From: Udeniomyces pyricola
Lineage: Eukaryota; Basidiomycota; Tremellomycetes; Cystofilobasidiales; Mrakiaceae
Length of the DNA stretch: 64,000 bases
Assembly: GCA_039545295.1 (NCBI GenBank)
Contig: BCIK01000015.1
Coordinates: 620,001 to 684,000, forward strand
Direction of reading: 5' to 3'
Both the position numbers and the translations under genes were made by a program. The notes beneath the pieces are model-generated. The model searched no databases. It was not told the DNA's origin and worked only from the letters and a program-made list of their open reading frames with translations. Positions 1 to 12,832 of this stretch are shown here, piece after piece (position 1 is the stretch's first letter; the number at the start of each line of letters is the position of its first letter).

Positions 1-550
1 TTGCCCGTCGTCGTCTTCGTCGTCCCCGTCGTCATTCGCTTTCTGACTGAGTGGTTAGGATGATGCCTATCGACCACGGGAACGCCGGCTATACGGGTTC
101 GACCTCGTCGAGCTGAATGGTTGAGTCCGGTTGTAGCTCGACAGCGGACTCGGATTAGGAATGAGCAATGCTGTTCGCGATGGGCTTTTTCGCTTCCTGC
201 GTTCGAAATCGCATGCCGCTCCGGATAGCCGGATCGTTTCGCGCTTGAATCTGCTTCCCTTTTTTTCGTTTTTCTTTTTATTTCCGTTTTTCTTTTTTCT
301 TCCTTCCATTTTCGTTTCCCCTCATCCTTCTCGCTCTTTCCTTCCTTCCAAGCACAGCTTCCGATCCGTTGACCAAACGCCTCCATGCCACTCCGCACAT
401 GGCGCCCCATCGATCATCTTACTGACGCTCCTTGCCCTCCCCCGCATTCACTTCACTTTCTCCTACCTCGGTCTCTTCGCCGCCCTCGCCTTTCATCCCT
501 CTCTTCACCCTTATCATCCATCGCTTCCCGATTCGTTCCTTTGCCGCAGG

Positions 551-2079
551 CTACATCGCCGAGCAAGCTACCCAGATCATCACCTACGGCACCCGACCGG
601 CGCCAGCTCCCCGGTCCGTTCCCTCAACCAGCTCTAGCAGCTCGTCCGCCTCCCTACCCCCCACGCCCCCGCACTCGCCCTCTTCGAATGCCTCGCTTCT
701 TCCGTCGCTCGAGCACTTCATCACCGTCCTCGTCGCCCAATCCAACGTTCAGGTTCCGACACTCCTCTGCACGCTCATCTATCTCGAACGATTGCGCGAC
801 GTCTTGCCCCGACCCAAGGCGGCCGATGGTCAGCCCGTCGTGCGCGGCATGGAGTGCACGAGGCACCGCGTCTTTCTCGCTACCCTCATCTGCGCGGCCA
901 AGTACTTGAACGATCAGAGTCCGAAGAACAAGCATTGGGTTAGTCATTTGCATTTCAAGAAAAAAAAAAAAAGACACATCGATGAGTGAACAAACAAGTC
1001 CTACAATTACGGCGGTCATTGTGCTAACGTTTATCTGCATTTCTCTGCCTTCACACTCCGCTTCCCGTCGGTTGCTTGCCCGCATGTAGTGCCGGTACGC
1101 CGCGCTGTTCGCCCAGGCCGAGGTCAATCTTATGGAGAAGCAGCTTTTGTTCCTGCTCGATTACGATCTTGCCATCTCAGAAGACGAGGTCTACGATTGT
1201 GCGTCCCTCGTCGTCTTTGCTTTTGTTTGTCTCTGCTTGCGCGGAACGATTTCACCCGTTATCTTGCTTCCGTTTCCTGCTCTTGCATGCCCACAGTCAA
1301 GCTGACGTCAATCACATGTTTTCACTTCAGCCTTTGCTCCCTTCCTGGCTCAGTACGAGCCGGTCATGGTGGCGCCGCTGGTCGCCCACGTGGACGAATC
1401 TACTTCGCTTCCTTCGCCTGCTCTTTCTTGCTCTTCCTCGACCGACTCGCTCAGCCAGCTTGCTTCCTCGTCCCGCTATCCCGTCCGACCACCCTTGTTT
1501 GACCGATCCAACTCGAGCTCATCGCTTCAGTCTTCGACAAGCACCGCCTATTCGTTGGACTCTCAGCTCGACGATGACGTCGAGCCGCAGGAGCTTTTGC
1601 TCTCGTCGCCACCCGCGCTTTGCTCCCTGCCGAGGCTCAACTTCTACTCCCACACTCCTTCATCTTCGTCTTCGACATCGTCTCTCTCGACGGGAGGCTC
1701 GCGATCCAAGCTTGTCACGCCGTCATCTTCGACGGGCTCTTCTCCCGCTCTTCCCCGAGCGCCTTTGCGAGGCTCGACCCACCAACCGACGGTTCTTCCT
1801 TCCGTTCCTTCGACCTCGGGCATTGGACGCAAGGTCAGCGCTCCAGCCGCCATCAAGACGGTCTCTGGCTATAGCAGCGCAAAGTCATCATCGTCGCATG
1901 TTCGAAGGCATACCTCCCCATCGTCACTCGCTGCTGGTGGCAACTTCCTCGGTCGACTCCTCTCGAGAGCCACTTCGGGTAGCCACGGTAACACCAAGGG
2001 TATTGCCAAGTCGAGCTCAGCTGGGCCTGGACCGGTGAAGATTGCTGCGCCCAACGACTCTACTTCCTTCATTTACTAG
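551..2079 (+). CDS. Pcl/Pho80-type cyclin (5' exon uncertain)
   Basis: Cyclin of the Pho85-partner (PCL) class, expected to bind and activate a Pho85-like CDK. The exon starting at 551, after an AG at 549-550, reads [14 protein letters not shown] Ser/Pro linker follows, then the cyclin box: [14 protein letters not shown], then [17 protein letters not shown]. An intron from about 933 to 1090 separates this from [19 protein letters not shown] and [16 protein letters not shown], the typical N-MEK-FL-L-D-L helix of PCL cyclins. A second intron (about 1198-1329) leads to FAPFLAQYE and a long Ser-rich, low-complexity tail ending at 2079. The start codon is not settled. A first exon beginning at the ATG near 60 or 63 and spliced at about 96 would keep frame, but its donor (GTTCGA) is weak. 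The family call is firm; the exact partner subclass is inferred. Confidence 0.8.
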
Positions 2080-3237
2080 TATCGCTCTCTGCCTCTCTCT
2101 CTTTCTCTCTCTTTTGCTCCTCTCCCTACCACACTGTCTATCCATTCTTTATCCCATTACCACACACCTTATCGGTCATCTTCGCTGTCTGTCTGTTTAT
2201 CATTCGGTCCTGTTCGCTTCGATCCGTGCATCGCCTTATCCCATGCCTCGTCTCTTCAACAAGCGAGCTCCCTCTACCGTCCTTTTTTTCTTCCCGTACT
2301 CGCTTCCCTCTTCCCTTGTACCACTGTTGAACCCTTTGGGTCAGTCGGTCCCACTCGCATACGCCTCGGTCATTTTTTCCCGTTCGCTCGCCCAGAGCAA
2401 CACCTCCTTCCATCATCTGTGTTCTTCTTTATCCCTTTCCATTGTCGCTCTTTGTCGTTCCACGTTGTTTCTCTCCAGTTTGTCTTTCTTTTCTTTCTGT
2501 GTCTTTTTTTCTTTTTCTGTGCGAAGTTGTTGGTTCGGTGTTTTTTTTTTCCTTCTTTTGGCCTTTTTGTCTTCTTTCTTTCTTTCTTTTTTTTGGGGGG
2601 CTAGCTGGTACTTTTCTGTCCTCTCTCTCTCTCTTTTCACCCTCACTGGCTTTGGGTCCGCTCCGTCGTTCGTTCCTCTCTCTCTCTCTTTGTAAAGAGT
2701 GCATATGTGTTTCTTTTCTTGTCCTGCCCGGTCTCTTGTCTTTTTCTTTCTTCTCCTTCGGTCCTGTTTCCTTGTTTCCTCTTTCTTTCTTCTTGTCTTT
2801 TCTCTTCTCTTTTCTGTTTCTCTCTCTCTCTCTCTCTACACACACACCACATACTCACACACTCACTTTTCTAACTGTTTCCATCGGTCCTCGTCTCGTG
2901 TCCCCTCTCTCTCTCTTTCTCAAAGTCNTTTTTTTTTTTTTTTTTTTTTTTCTGTTCTGCTCCATTTGAACATTCCCCCCCTCCTCTCTCCGCCCCCCCC
3001 CCGGGATTTCTTTTCTTTCCTCTTTTCTGTTTTCTTTACCTTCTTTTTCCCTTGCATCCCCTTCCCTCCCTTCTCTCTTTTTCCCTCCTTCTTTCTATGT
3101 TTCATCCAAACCCACACTTGATCCATGAAAACAAAATAAAATAAAAGAAGAAAACAGAAGAAAAAAAAACCGTAACAAATCTTACCCTACCGTCTCGCAA
3201 CTTTTCCTCACTTACTGCTGTATACAGTCTCAAAAAG
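2080..3237. other. Pyrimidine-rich 3' flank of the cyclin gene
   Basis: This stretch is almost entirely C/T on the + strand, with (CT)n, T runs, one CA microsatellite (about 2839-2866) and a single unresolved base at 2928 beside a run of about 24 T. The open frames in it are low-complexity readings of the pyrimidine bias, not genes. It probably holds the cyclin 3'UTR and transcription end. Confidence 0.6.
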
Positions 3238-3459
3238 CATGGCAAAAAATGGCAGGACCAAGGGCCACCAAGGCTTTTTTTTTTTTTTGAGTCTCTTCTC
3301 AGCCTTGGTCCAACGCTGGGTTGTGTGAGGCTTTGACCAAAGGCTTTTTCGAGGGTTGTCTGACGCTTATTGAGCCTTGTCGAGCCTCACCCAGCGTTTG
3401 GACAAGGCTGAGAGAGACCTCTAGAAGCCTTGGTGCCTGGCTGCCATTTCCTGTCATGG
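3238..3459. repeat. Long imperfect palindrome (hairpin, MITE-like)
   Basis: The left arm begins CATGGCAAAAAATGGCAG (about 3238) and the right arm ends CTGCCATTTCCTGTCATG (about 3459). The arms then match inward over about 95 bp: ACCAAGGCTT against AAGCCTTGGT, CTCAGCCTTG against CAAGGCTGAG, CCAACGCTGGGT against ACCCAGCGTTTGG, GTGAGGCT against AGCCTCAC. Only a short loop remains near 3355-3370. No coding potential is seen. It could be a non-autonomous element or a hairpin transcript. Confidence 0.7.
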
Positions 3460-4005
3460 TCTCTTTGCCCGTCGTTCATATCTAGCTCTCGACTTCCGGC
3501 GGGTCCTTCCTTCACTTGAAGAAGAAAAAGACTAACGTATATATATATATCCGCTCATGTTAAATAAATTGATCTCTTGACATATACACATGAACATACA
3601 TCTACAAACGTCCGATGACGCTGGAGATACTAAGCTAAAGCTGACAAGTACTTTGTCCGGCGCTCAGATGGGGAATGGTTGGAATCATCATCACTAAATT
3701 GCCACGTCGCCGCACGTCCGAAAGCCCGAGAAAGCAAACTCTCAAAGATCGTGCGAAAAAGTCATGATAGCAGGCGAAAAAAAAAAACATGAGATTAAAA
3801 GGATCAAAAAAGGAGAAGGGGAGGGAGGGGAAGCACATATGGTAGTTTGGTGTGACAAGAAGGAAGAAGGCGATGCAAATAGATATCGGATAGGTTCGAA
3901 GCGAAGAAAAAGAAAAGAAAAGGGGATGAGGGGGGTTTTCCTTTTGTTTCATTCATTTTGGGTGAGGGGGGGGGGGGGGGGACGTGAGGGAATGATTTTC
4001 TTCGT
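3460..4005. other. Intergenic 3' flank between cyclin and Hsp90 genes
   Basis: I see no gene here. The stretch holds a short TA run (about 3538-3550), A-rich tracts and a G-run of about 15 (3965-3981). It lies between two converging transcription units and probably contains the Hsp90 3'UTR. Confidence 0.5.
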
Positions 4006-7000
4006 TTAATCGACCTCCTCCATCTGGGACGCAACCTCGGGCTCAAGCGCGGGCATGTCGTCCGAGCCCGAAGCGGCGGCGGGAACGTCGTCGACTTCCG
4101 AGTCGATCGAAAGACCAAGGCTAGAACGAGACGGTGACGAAGCAAAGAGAGAAAAAACATGATAAGTAGGGCGTCTTTTGTTTGATTTATTTCATACAAG
4201 GAGGGAAAAGGGGTGTGGGTACGTACGAGACCATTCGGGTGATTCGGTTGGCGAAAGCGGTAGGGTCGTCGAGAGTGAAACCCGAGGTGAGGAGCGAAGT
4301 CTCGTACATAAGGGTGATGAGGTCTCGGACGGTCTAGAGAAAGAAGATGTTGTAGGTTGTTAGTCGGTCGCTCTGGTGTTGCACTGCGCGTTGTGTTCAG
4401 GGAGACAAGGGAGGGGGGGGGGGCAAGCTATAGAAGAATCGACAAACCTTGTCGGACTTGTCCTCGGAAACCCTCCTCTTAAGCTCGACCATGATGGGGT
4501 GAGCGGCGTTGATCTCCATCGTCTTCTTGGAAGCCATGTAAGATGACATCGAGCTGTCTCGGAGGGCCTGGGACTTCATGATCCTCTCCCTGTTGGGTCA
4601 AACACAGAGTTGGAGTCAGTACGAGGTCCTCTACGTGTATTCAAGGTGCCACCCATTTCGATCGCGTGGGTCATCCATCGCCCACGATTTCCAATCGACC
4701 ATCAAGAAACAAATCTACAAGACTTACATGTTGGACGACCATCCGAACTGGCCAGTGACGAGAACGCAAGGCGAGTCGGTAACTCGGTTGGAGACCATGA
4801 CCTTCTCGACCTTGTCACCGAGGTTCTCCTTGATGACGGCGCAAAGGTCCTCAAAGTTCTTGACCTCGGTCTCTCGGGCCGACTTCTCCTCCTCAGTCTC
4901 CTCGAGCTCGAGACCCTCCTTGGAGACACAGACGAGCTTGAGGCCCTCGAACTCCTTGAGCTGGGTAACGGCGTACTCATCGATGGGGTCGACGAGGAGA
5001 AGGACCTCGAAGCCCTTCTTCTTGAGGACCTCAAGGAAGGGAGAGTCTCGGACGGAAGTGAGCGACTCGCCAGTGAGGTAGTAGATGGACTTCTGGATCT
5101 CGGGCTTTCGGGTGATGTAGTCTGCGCAAGAAAGAGAAGGGGGGCAAGAGAGATGGTCGAAAGGATTGTCAGCCAAAAGCGGCTAGACGCCAACGTGGTT
5201 TGGCATAAGAAACGCAACCAGCCGAGAAGGCAGGAACTCACCCTTGAGCGAGACCATCTCCTCTCCACCCTTGGTCGAGTGGAATCGGAGGAACTCGGCG
5301 AGCTTGGCTCGGTTCTGAGCATCCTCGTGGATACCCAACTTGATGTTCTTGCCAAAGGCCTCGTAGAACTTGGCAAAGTTGTCCTTGTCCTCGGCAATCT
5401 CCGAGATCATGTCCATCGCCTTCTTGACAATGTTCTTTCGGATGACCTTGAGGATCTTGTTCTGCTGGAGGGTCTCTCGCGAGATGTTGAGGGGAAGGTC
5501 CTCCGAGTCGACGATACCTCGGACGAAGTTGAGGTACTCGGGGATGAGGTCCTCGCAGTCGTCCATGATGAAGACTCGTCGAACGTAGAGCTTGATGTTG
5601 TTCCTCTTCTTCTTGGACTCGAAGAGGTCGAAAGGAGCCCTAAAAAGGGTAGCGTGTGTAAAGAGGAAAAAGATGAGTGACGTGTCAGTACAGGAAAACA
5701 TATGCTAGATGATCTAATCGGGCATTACAGCAGTTAAAATCGGAAGAAAAAACATGAGGGGAGAATCAATTCCTCACCTCTTGGGAACGTAAAGGATAGC
5801 CTTGAACTCGAGCTGACCCTCAACGGAGAAGTGCTTGACGGCAAGGTGATCCTCCCAGTCGTTGGAGAGCGACTTGTAGAACGACGAGTACTCCTCGGGA
5901 GTGACATCCTGGGGGTTTCGGGTCCAGAGGGGCTTGGTCTTGTTGAGCTCCTCGTTCTCAGTGGTGGTCTACGGGAATCATATGGACGAGAGTGAAACCG
6001 AGCAAAGTCGAAGAGAACGAAGCGGTCAGCATAGAAACGATACGACTAACTTGTCTCAAGAAGACAAACGTCAGCCCACGAAATCGATACACGTACCTCC
6101 TTGACCTTCTTGGTCTTCTTCTCCTTGGGCTTCTCGTCATCGTCGATCTCCTCAATCTTGTTCTCCTCCTTGGACTCCTCAACCTCCTCGTCGTCCTCAA
6201 CCTCCTGTAAGAGTTTAATCCAAAGAGAAAGACGAAAAGGGAACAAAAAGGCAAGAGTGGTCAGACAGTCGTCGTAGTAAAAGATGACCAGGATAGATGA
6301 GGAGATTTCTACACACCTTCTCGGTCTCCTTGGTGACCATGAGCTGGATCGGGTACGAGATGAACTCGGAGTGCTTCTTAACGATCTCCTTGATCTTCTT
6401 CTCCTCGAGGTACTCGAGCTGGTCCTCCTTGAGGAAGAGCTTGAGCGAGGTTCCTCGACCGATGGGCTCACCCTCAGTGTCGGGGGTGATGGTGAAGGTA
6501 CCGCCGGCGGCAGACTCCCAAATGTACTGCTCGTCGTCGTTGTGCTTGGTGGTGACCTGGACTCGCTCGGCGACGAGGTAGGCAGAGTAGAAACCTGGAT
6601 TGTTTTCAAACAGCAGAAAACGCAAGTCAGTTCCAAACGAAGGACGGCAGATTGGCAAGGCATATCGTTGATTGTCGCGCCATAACTCACCAACACCGAA
6701 CTGTCCAATCATCGAGATGTCGGCACCGGACGAAAGAGCCTCCATGAAGGACTTGGTTCCCGACTGAAATCACCGGATCACCGCCACCAGAAGGAAAGAG
6801 AAGTGTGAGCAATGCATCGACGATCTCAGTTCAGCCAATCGGGGGAAAAAAGACCGAAAAGAGCACAAACCTTGGCGATTGTTCCGAGGTTGTTGACAAG
6901 GTCGGCCTTGGTCATTCCGATTCCGGTATCCCTGATGGTGAGGGTCTTGGCCTCCTTGTCAGGGGTGATTCGGATGAAAAGGTCCTGGGAAAAGCGTAGG

Positions 7001-7719
7001 TGTGATTCGAAACGGTGGGATAATGATGAATCAGCTCGTCGTTCGCGTCGGCCTTCGAACCTGGGCTTGGACTTCCTCCAAAGAGCCTCTCCTGCAGAGA
7101 TGAGATTCTGGTCTGGGCAAGCGCCCAAGAAGCCCCGATCGCTGCATGACGAAAATAGATGATTTCCGCTCACCTTCTCGGACTCGAGCTGCGAAGGGTC
7201 GGTAAGAGCGGCGTATCGGATCTTGTCGAGGGCATCGGAACCGTTGGAGATGAGCTCTCGGAGAAAGATCTCCTTGTTGGAGTAGAAGCTGTATGAGATT
7301 AACGGCCGAAGCAGGACAGAAAGACAGAAGGCAAGAAAGTTGGGATGTGAGTGACGAGATGAGAAGGACAGGTTGAGTTTGCGTCGTTTCTTGCGATTTG
7401 CGTCGGTGTTCTGTCCTCGCTAAACCCTGCTTTGATCGACGTTGACTGCTTGCCACGCGCCCGACCTGGAGAGAAGCGGGACGAGAAACTGTGATGAGAG
7501 AAAAAAAAAGGGGGTATTTACGTGTTGCTGTGGAAATAGAAATGGTTGATGGGGGCATGTCAGCCTGAGCTACAAGAAGAACGAGGTGGCAAAAGAGGCT
7601 AGAGACGGGAAAAAAAAGGGATGACCAGGCAAGCAGACCAGAGCGGCGACGTACATGATCAAGTCCAAAAGCTGAGAGATCTCAGCCTGGAATCCAAAGG
7701 TCTCTGGGGCAGCGGACAT
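4006..7719 (-). CDS. HSP90: Cytosolic Hsp90 molecular chaperone
   Basis: ATP-dependent homodimeric chaperone for kinases, receptors and other clients. The start at 7719 gives [21 protein letters not shown]. Later exons give [14 protein letters not shown], the GHKL ATPase motifs DTGIGM and [17 protein letters not shown], the acidic linker ([14 protein letters not shown]), the middle domain ([24 protein letters not shown]) and the C-terminal dimerisation domain. The protein ends in MEEVD, the TPR co-chaperone docking tail of cytosolic Hsp90, with stop at 4006-4008. About 13 exons are needed. The second is only 6 nt (7522-7527) and supplies the Asn-Thr of IINTFYS. A heat-shock-element-like GAA-CC-TTC lies about 150 bp upstream. 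A 356-codon open frame on the + strand inside this gene is only the shadow of its Glu/Lys-rich coding. Confidence 0.97.
7522..7527 (-). other. 6-nt micro-exon of Hsp90
   Basis: Exon 1 ends in phase 2 after ATC AT (donor GTACGT, 7649-7654). The next exon must start at 7288 with C TTC TAC TCC. Conserved Hsp90 sequence requires Ile-Ile-Asn-Thr-Phe-Tyr here. Only CAACAC, flanked by CACAG and GTAAAT, supplies it in frame. Summed exon lengths (65+6+115) give 62 whole codons before the next exon. Confidence 0.85.
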
Positions 7720-7866
7720 GGTGAGGACTGTGTCGGGGGTGATGGGTGGGGGGATGGGTGAATGGGTGGGTGGGCGTAAGGAGGCAAGATGATTGAGCTC
7801 GACCTGAACAAGAGGGAGAGCGAGGATGTATGGGTTGGTTCTGGGTGGCGGCGGCGTGTGCTCATG

Positions 7867-7885
7867 GAACCTTCGATCCAGCTTC
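7867..7885 (-). promoter_or_regulatory. Heat shock element-like site upstream of Hsp90
   Basis: GAACCTTC at 7867-7874 is a canonical inverted GAAnnTTC pair, followed by another TTC at 7883-7885. It sits about 150 bp upstream of the Hsp90 start codon, where Hsf1 sites are expected. Function is inferred. Confidence 0.45.
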
Positions 7886-7996
7886 CAGTCCATCAGGTCA
7901 CATCGAACCAACATATAAGCAAGAAGAAGCCCGGACGCGTCCCGTCTGATTTGATTTTGATTTGAATATTATTTATTCATCATGATTATCGATCAT

Positions 7997-8038
7997 CATT
8001 GACCATTGACCATCGACCATTGACCATCGACCATCGAC
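7997..8038. repeat. Six tandem copies of a 7-bp unit CATYGAC
   Basis: Consecutive heptamers CATTGAC, CATTGAC, CATCGAC, CATTGAC, CATCGAC, CATCGAC occur in the divergent promoter between Hsp90 and the gene starting at 8272. Copies differ only at a C/T position. Confidence 0.8.
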
Positions 8039-8271
8039 CAGCTTGCACAGCCTATCGCCTTTCAACACAGCCTTCACGCTCGCTGCCATGATCTGCTGGA
8101 TGATGATCATCATCACATGATCACGCTCCGCTCTCTCGCTCGTAATAGTAAAATGACAACACCCACCGCATACGTCTCATTCTCCTCCTACGCGCCATGG
8201 CCCGCCCTCCCTCTTACCTCCTCTAAACCCAACTAGCCCTTCTCACTCACTCACACACACCGCCTCTATCC

Positions 8272-10218
8272 ATGTACTCTCTCTCTCATGCACCCGACCT
8301 CACCCTCAGCCGAACCCAGCACCCGCCCAAGTCCCCCTCGCCCGCCCCATCCACCGCGTCATCCCGCCGCGACAAGACGCGACGACGACCCCCTATCCAG
8401 CCAGCAACATTCTCCTCCCACTCATCCACCAACCTCACTACCACCACCACCATTACCACTACCACCGCCACCAACCGCAGCTCCACATCCTCACTTCCAG
8501 CTTATTCAGAGTCTTCCCCTCGCTCGACCGTCAAGCCAATCCTCCTCAATCACCCTCATGACGACCACGACGACGGCGATCTCCATCCGTTCGCCGCGTC
8601 CGCCGCCAACGAAGCGGCCAACCTGCCGCCAACTTTCACGACCCTCGACGATTCCTCTACCGACAGTCTTCCGTTCGAAGATCCCGAAGTTCGCCTTGAT
8701 CGACTGCTTGCCAAGAGCTCGGCTGCCCTCGCCACAGCTCAAGCCCTACTGTCAGAGACTTTTGGCGCAAGGGGAAGCTTGATGGCCGAAATCGGGGAGA
8801 CCGGTCGGGATGGCGACGAATCGTTGGAACGGGTCGTCATGCAGTCGCGATTGAGGTCAGTGAGAGCACAACTTTAGTTTCTCTATCATCTCATCAACGT
8901 CTTGACTGAAACGGTAGATGTCAATTCTTCTTTGATAAAATCTACCATCAGATCTCGACGCGACGAGGAAACGACGACCCGCCTATCCCCTCTCCTGCAG
9001 TCGCTCACCCTGCTCGTCACTGATCTGGAGCGTCCCCCAACCTCTCGACCGCCTCCGACAGCTCTACTCCAATCCAAACTCTCGCGCACATCGTCCATGT
9101 CGGTTGGCGTTACACAGATAGCCAAGGTCTCTACCGGAGGCCAGGGTGACGCGGCCATGGTCCAAAGGCGATCGTCGTCCGGATTCAGACCAGAGGACAA
9201 CACTGCGCATACACCTTCACGACCATCGACGTCGTCTCCACTCGCATCGAGTCGGTCCGGTAGCTCTATAGGCTCGACAACCTCGAACGTCACAATCCCT
9301 GGCCCGGTCCTTCCGGGGTCGGCTGCTCGAACGCTTCTCTCGACGATTCAGTCCAAGTCGTCGTCGAGTACACTCAACATCGCTTCGCCTCCCCCAGCGC
9401 CTCTATCCATTCCGTCCCCACCTGTTTCGGCACAGACCCCTTTTTCACCTGCTCGAGCATCCCACTTTGGTGATGACGACGTCTCGTGGGCTTCACCGAG
9501 CATATCTCAGTCCTATACCACGCCTTCTCCGGCCAGGACGAGACTATCGACTGGCACCCGTCCGGTCCCGCCTTCCTCTTTCCGACCGGTCTCGGCCATG
9601 ATGACCCCGCCTCCATCTGGATTCCGTCCTTCTTCCGGCATTTCCACGTTGGATAGTACACATGCCTCAACGACGCCTTCATCGCGCCGGAGAGACTCTA
9701 TATCACGCCCAATGTCTCGACCCTCGCAATTCCCAACAATCGATGGCCTCCCGATCGAGTCTTGTAACTTGAACGATTCTCCTAACTCGACGAGCACCAC
9801 TATCCCTGGGTTATCTTGTACGACTCCACCCTCTCCGAGCGTCCTGCTTTCTCCCTCGGCGTCCTCTATCCGATCCTCTTACTCGACTTCGAGTCCGACT
9901 TCGAACCCATCTTTCCCTATCCGCTCGACCTCGTTTACCGCGGCTGGCCCAACGGCGTTTGAGGACAGCTCTCCTCCGTCTTCTGTCTCTGGTGGGAAGG
10001 GTACCCGATCCGAGATTGGCAGTGCTGTTCTTCCGCCGCAATCGGAGGCTCTCGCCAGACTTAAAGGCCTCAACAACACCGGAGGCGCCATGGCCTCGGC
10101 GGGAAGTCCATCTGGTGGGAACGGTAGTGGAAGCCACGCGAGGAGCAAAGTCCCTGGTGCGAGCGTGGAGCGCAAGGGTTGGAGTGCGTGGCTCGTGGGA
10201 GGAGGAAAGGCTACGTAG
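8272..10218 (+). CDS. Unknown Ser/Pro/Thr-rich protein
   Basis: Not recognised. One intron (8856-8951, GTCAGT...CATCAG) joins two exons of 584 and 1267 nt to give 616 residues in frame. Residues around 140-215 are the only ordered-looking part. They contain two helical stretches, RLDRLLAKSSAALATAQALL and, after the intron, RLSPLLQSLTLLVTDLE, which could form a coiled coil. Most of the rest is disordered, rich in Ser, Pro and Thr, with many short SP/TP sites. The C-terminus is KGWSAWLVGGGKAT. The start is the first ATG after a CACACA tract and gives the longest frame. It could be a cytoskeletal or cell-polarity scaffold, but nothing in the sequence proves this. Confidence 0.75.
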
Positions 10219-11664
<1,446 letters not shown>

Positions 11665-12832
11665 TCAGACAACGATGAGAGTCCACCTCGATGGGTCTGC
11701 GACATCCTCGTTTTGATCTTGAAGCAGGACCGCTCGGATCCGTTCGACCGCGTCTTTCGTCACTTGAATCACGACGGGTCTCATCGTCATCGTCGTCGTC
11801 GTCGTTGCTGCTGCTGCTGTCGAGTTAAACATTCCGGCTGAGATGGCGGTCGAGACGATCCCGACGGCTTGGTCTCGGTCTTTCGAGGAGAGGTCGTACG
11901 TAAGTTGGACCTCGGGTCCGAGAGCAAGGTGACCGAGGGAAGAGACGTAAATGACGTCAGGATCAGCGATGATAGGAGTAAGATCGAGGGTGATGTGGGC
12001 GAGTCGATTCCAATGAGGAAGAAAGTCGAGAGGGAGATACATGGTGGTAAAAGGACCTGATGTTGAGAGGACGAAGGAGGTTGGATCGAGGCCTGAGAGG
12101 AGGGTGAGGAGTGGGTACCATGACTTGGTGAGGGCGTTGCTGGCAAGATCGAGATGGAGGTGAAGGTGGTGGACGAGGTTGAATTGGGAGGACAAGGTCG
12201 AGGCGAGCGAGAGAAGGGACGAAGGGTCGTCTTGGCTGGTTAAGGTGAGGCGGAAGGAGCGCACTCGGTCCAGTTGGAGGGGAGCCAGACGGCCGGCGCC
12301 CGGTCCGGCTTGAGAGTCGGTCCAAGGTGGACGCTGTTCAGGGAAAACAATCGGTCCATCACAGTGCATCCAAGGAAAGGGACGAGGCGCCCAGAAAATA
12401 AAAGAAGAAGCCAGATTGAAGAAGAAAAAAAAAAAGAGAAAAAAAAAATGCACAAAAAATTGATGATTAGCTGACTGAACGGTACGTACCAAGTACATGA
12501 TTTCTTTTATCAGTCCTCACACAGTCACCGCCTCCAGTCAACATCCCTCCAGGGGTCCCCTTTGAAATTTGGCTCTACGACTATAATTCTCCCTTGGATT
12601 TTCCCTTGATTGCCGAGTCAACAAGAACGATACCGCGTGCACTCACTGGCGACAGCATAGCCACCAATTGATCCACCGTCACGTCCAGCTCTCGATACAG
12701 TACCGGAAGGCAGGCTTCGAGGTAGTAAAGGGAGCATCGAGCCAACGACGCCAGGTCCGCTCGGGCTAAGAGGAGAGCGACCTCCAAATCGAGCTCGAAC
12801 GGAAGCATAGCGAGAGGGGAATGACTTTCCAT
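11665..12832 (-). CDS. F-box-like protein
   Basis: Probable substrate-recognition subunit of an SCF-type ubiquitin ligase, by resemblance to basidiomycete F-box-like proteins. The start at 12832 gives MESHSPLAMLPFELDLEVAL and then LLARADLASLARCSLYYLEA, an F-box pattern (LP-E---E-----D------CS). Exon 1 (12647-12832) and exon 2 (11665-12333) join in phase 0 across a 313-bp intron with donor GTGAGT and acceptor CAG, giving 284 residues. The C-terminal part is leucine-rich, with repeated RSFRLTLTS and HHLHLHLDLAS-like strands suggesting degenerate leucine-rich repeats. A short Ala/Thr run (AAAATTTTTMTM) lies near the end. The intron is long for this window, so an extra small exon is possible. Confidence 0.6.

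Noticed and set aside
85..115. tRNA B-box-like GGTTCGACCTC
   Set aside because: No matching A-box or cloverleaf around it.
2042..2969. Overlapping hydrophobic Ser/Leu/Phe ORFs
   Set aside because: Products of a pyrimidine-rich 3' flank. They have low complexity in every frame and no homology.
4610..5680. 356-codon open frame on the + strand across Hsp90
   Set aside because: It is antisense to several Hsp90 exons and crosses their introns. Its Leu/Glu/Asp-rich reading mirrors the chaperone's Glu/Lys codons.
8886..8951. Earlier 3' splice site (CGGTAG at about 8917) for the 8272-10218 gene
   Set aside because: It puts exon 2 out of frame, while the CATCAG at 8946-8951 keeps the 616-residue frame open.
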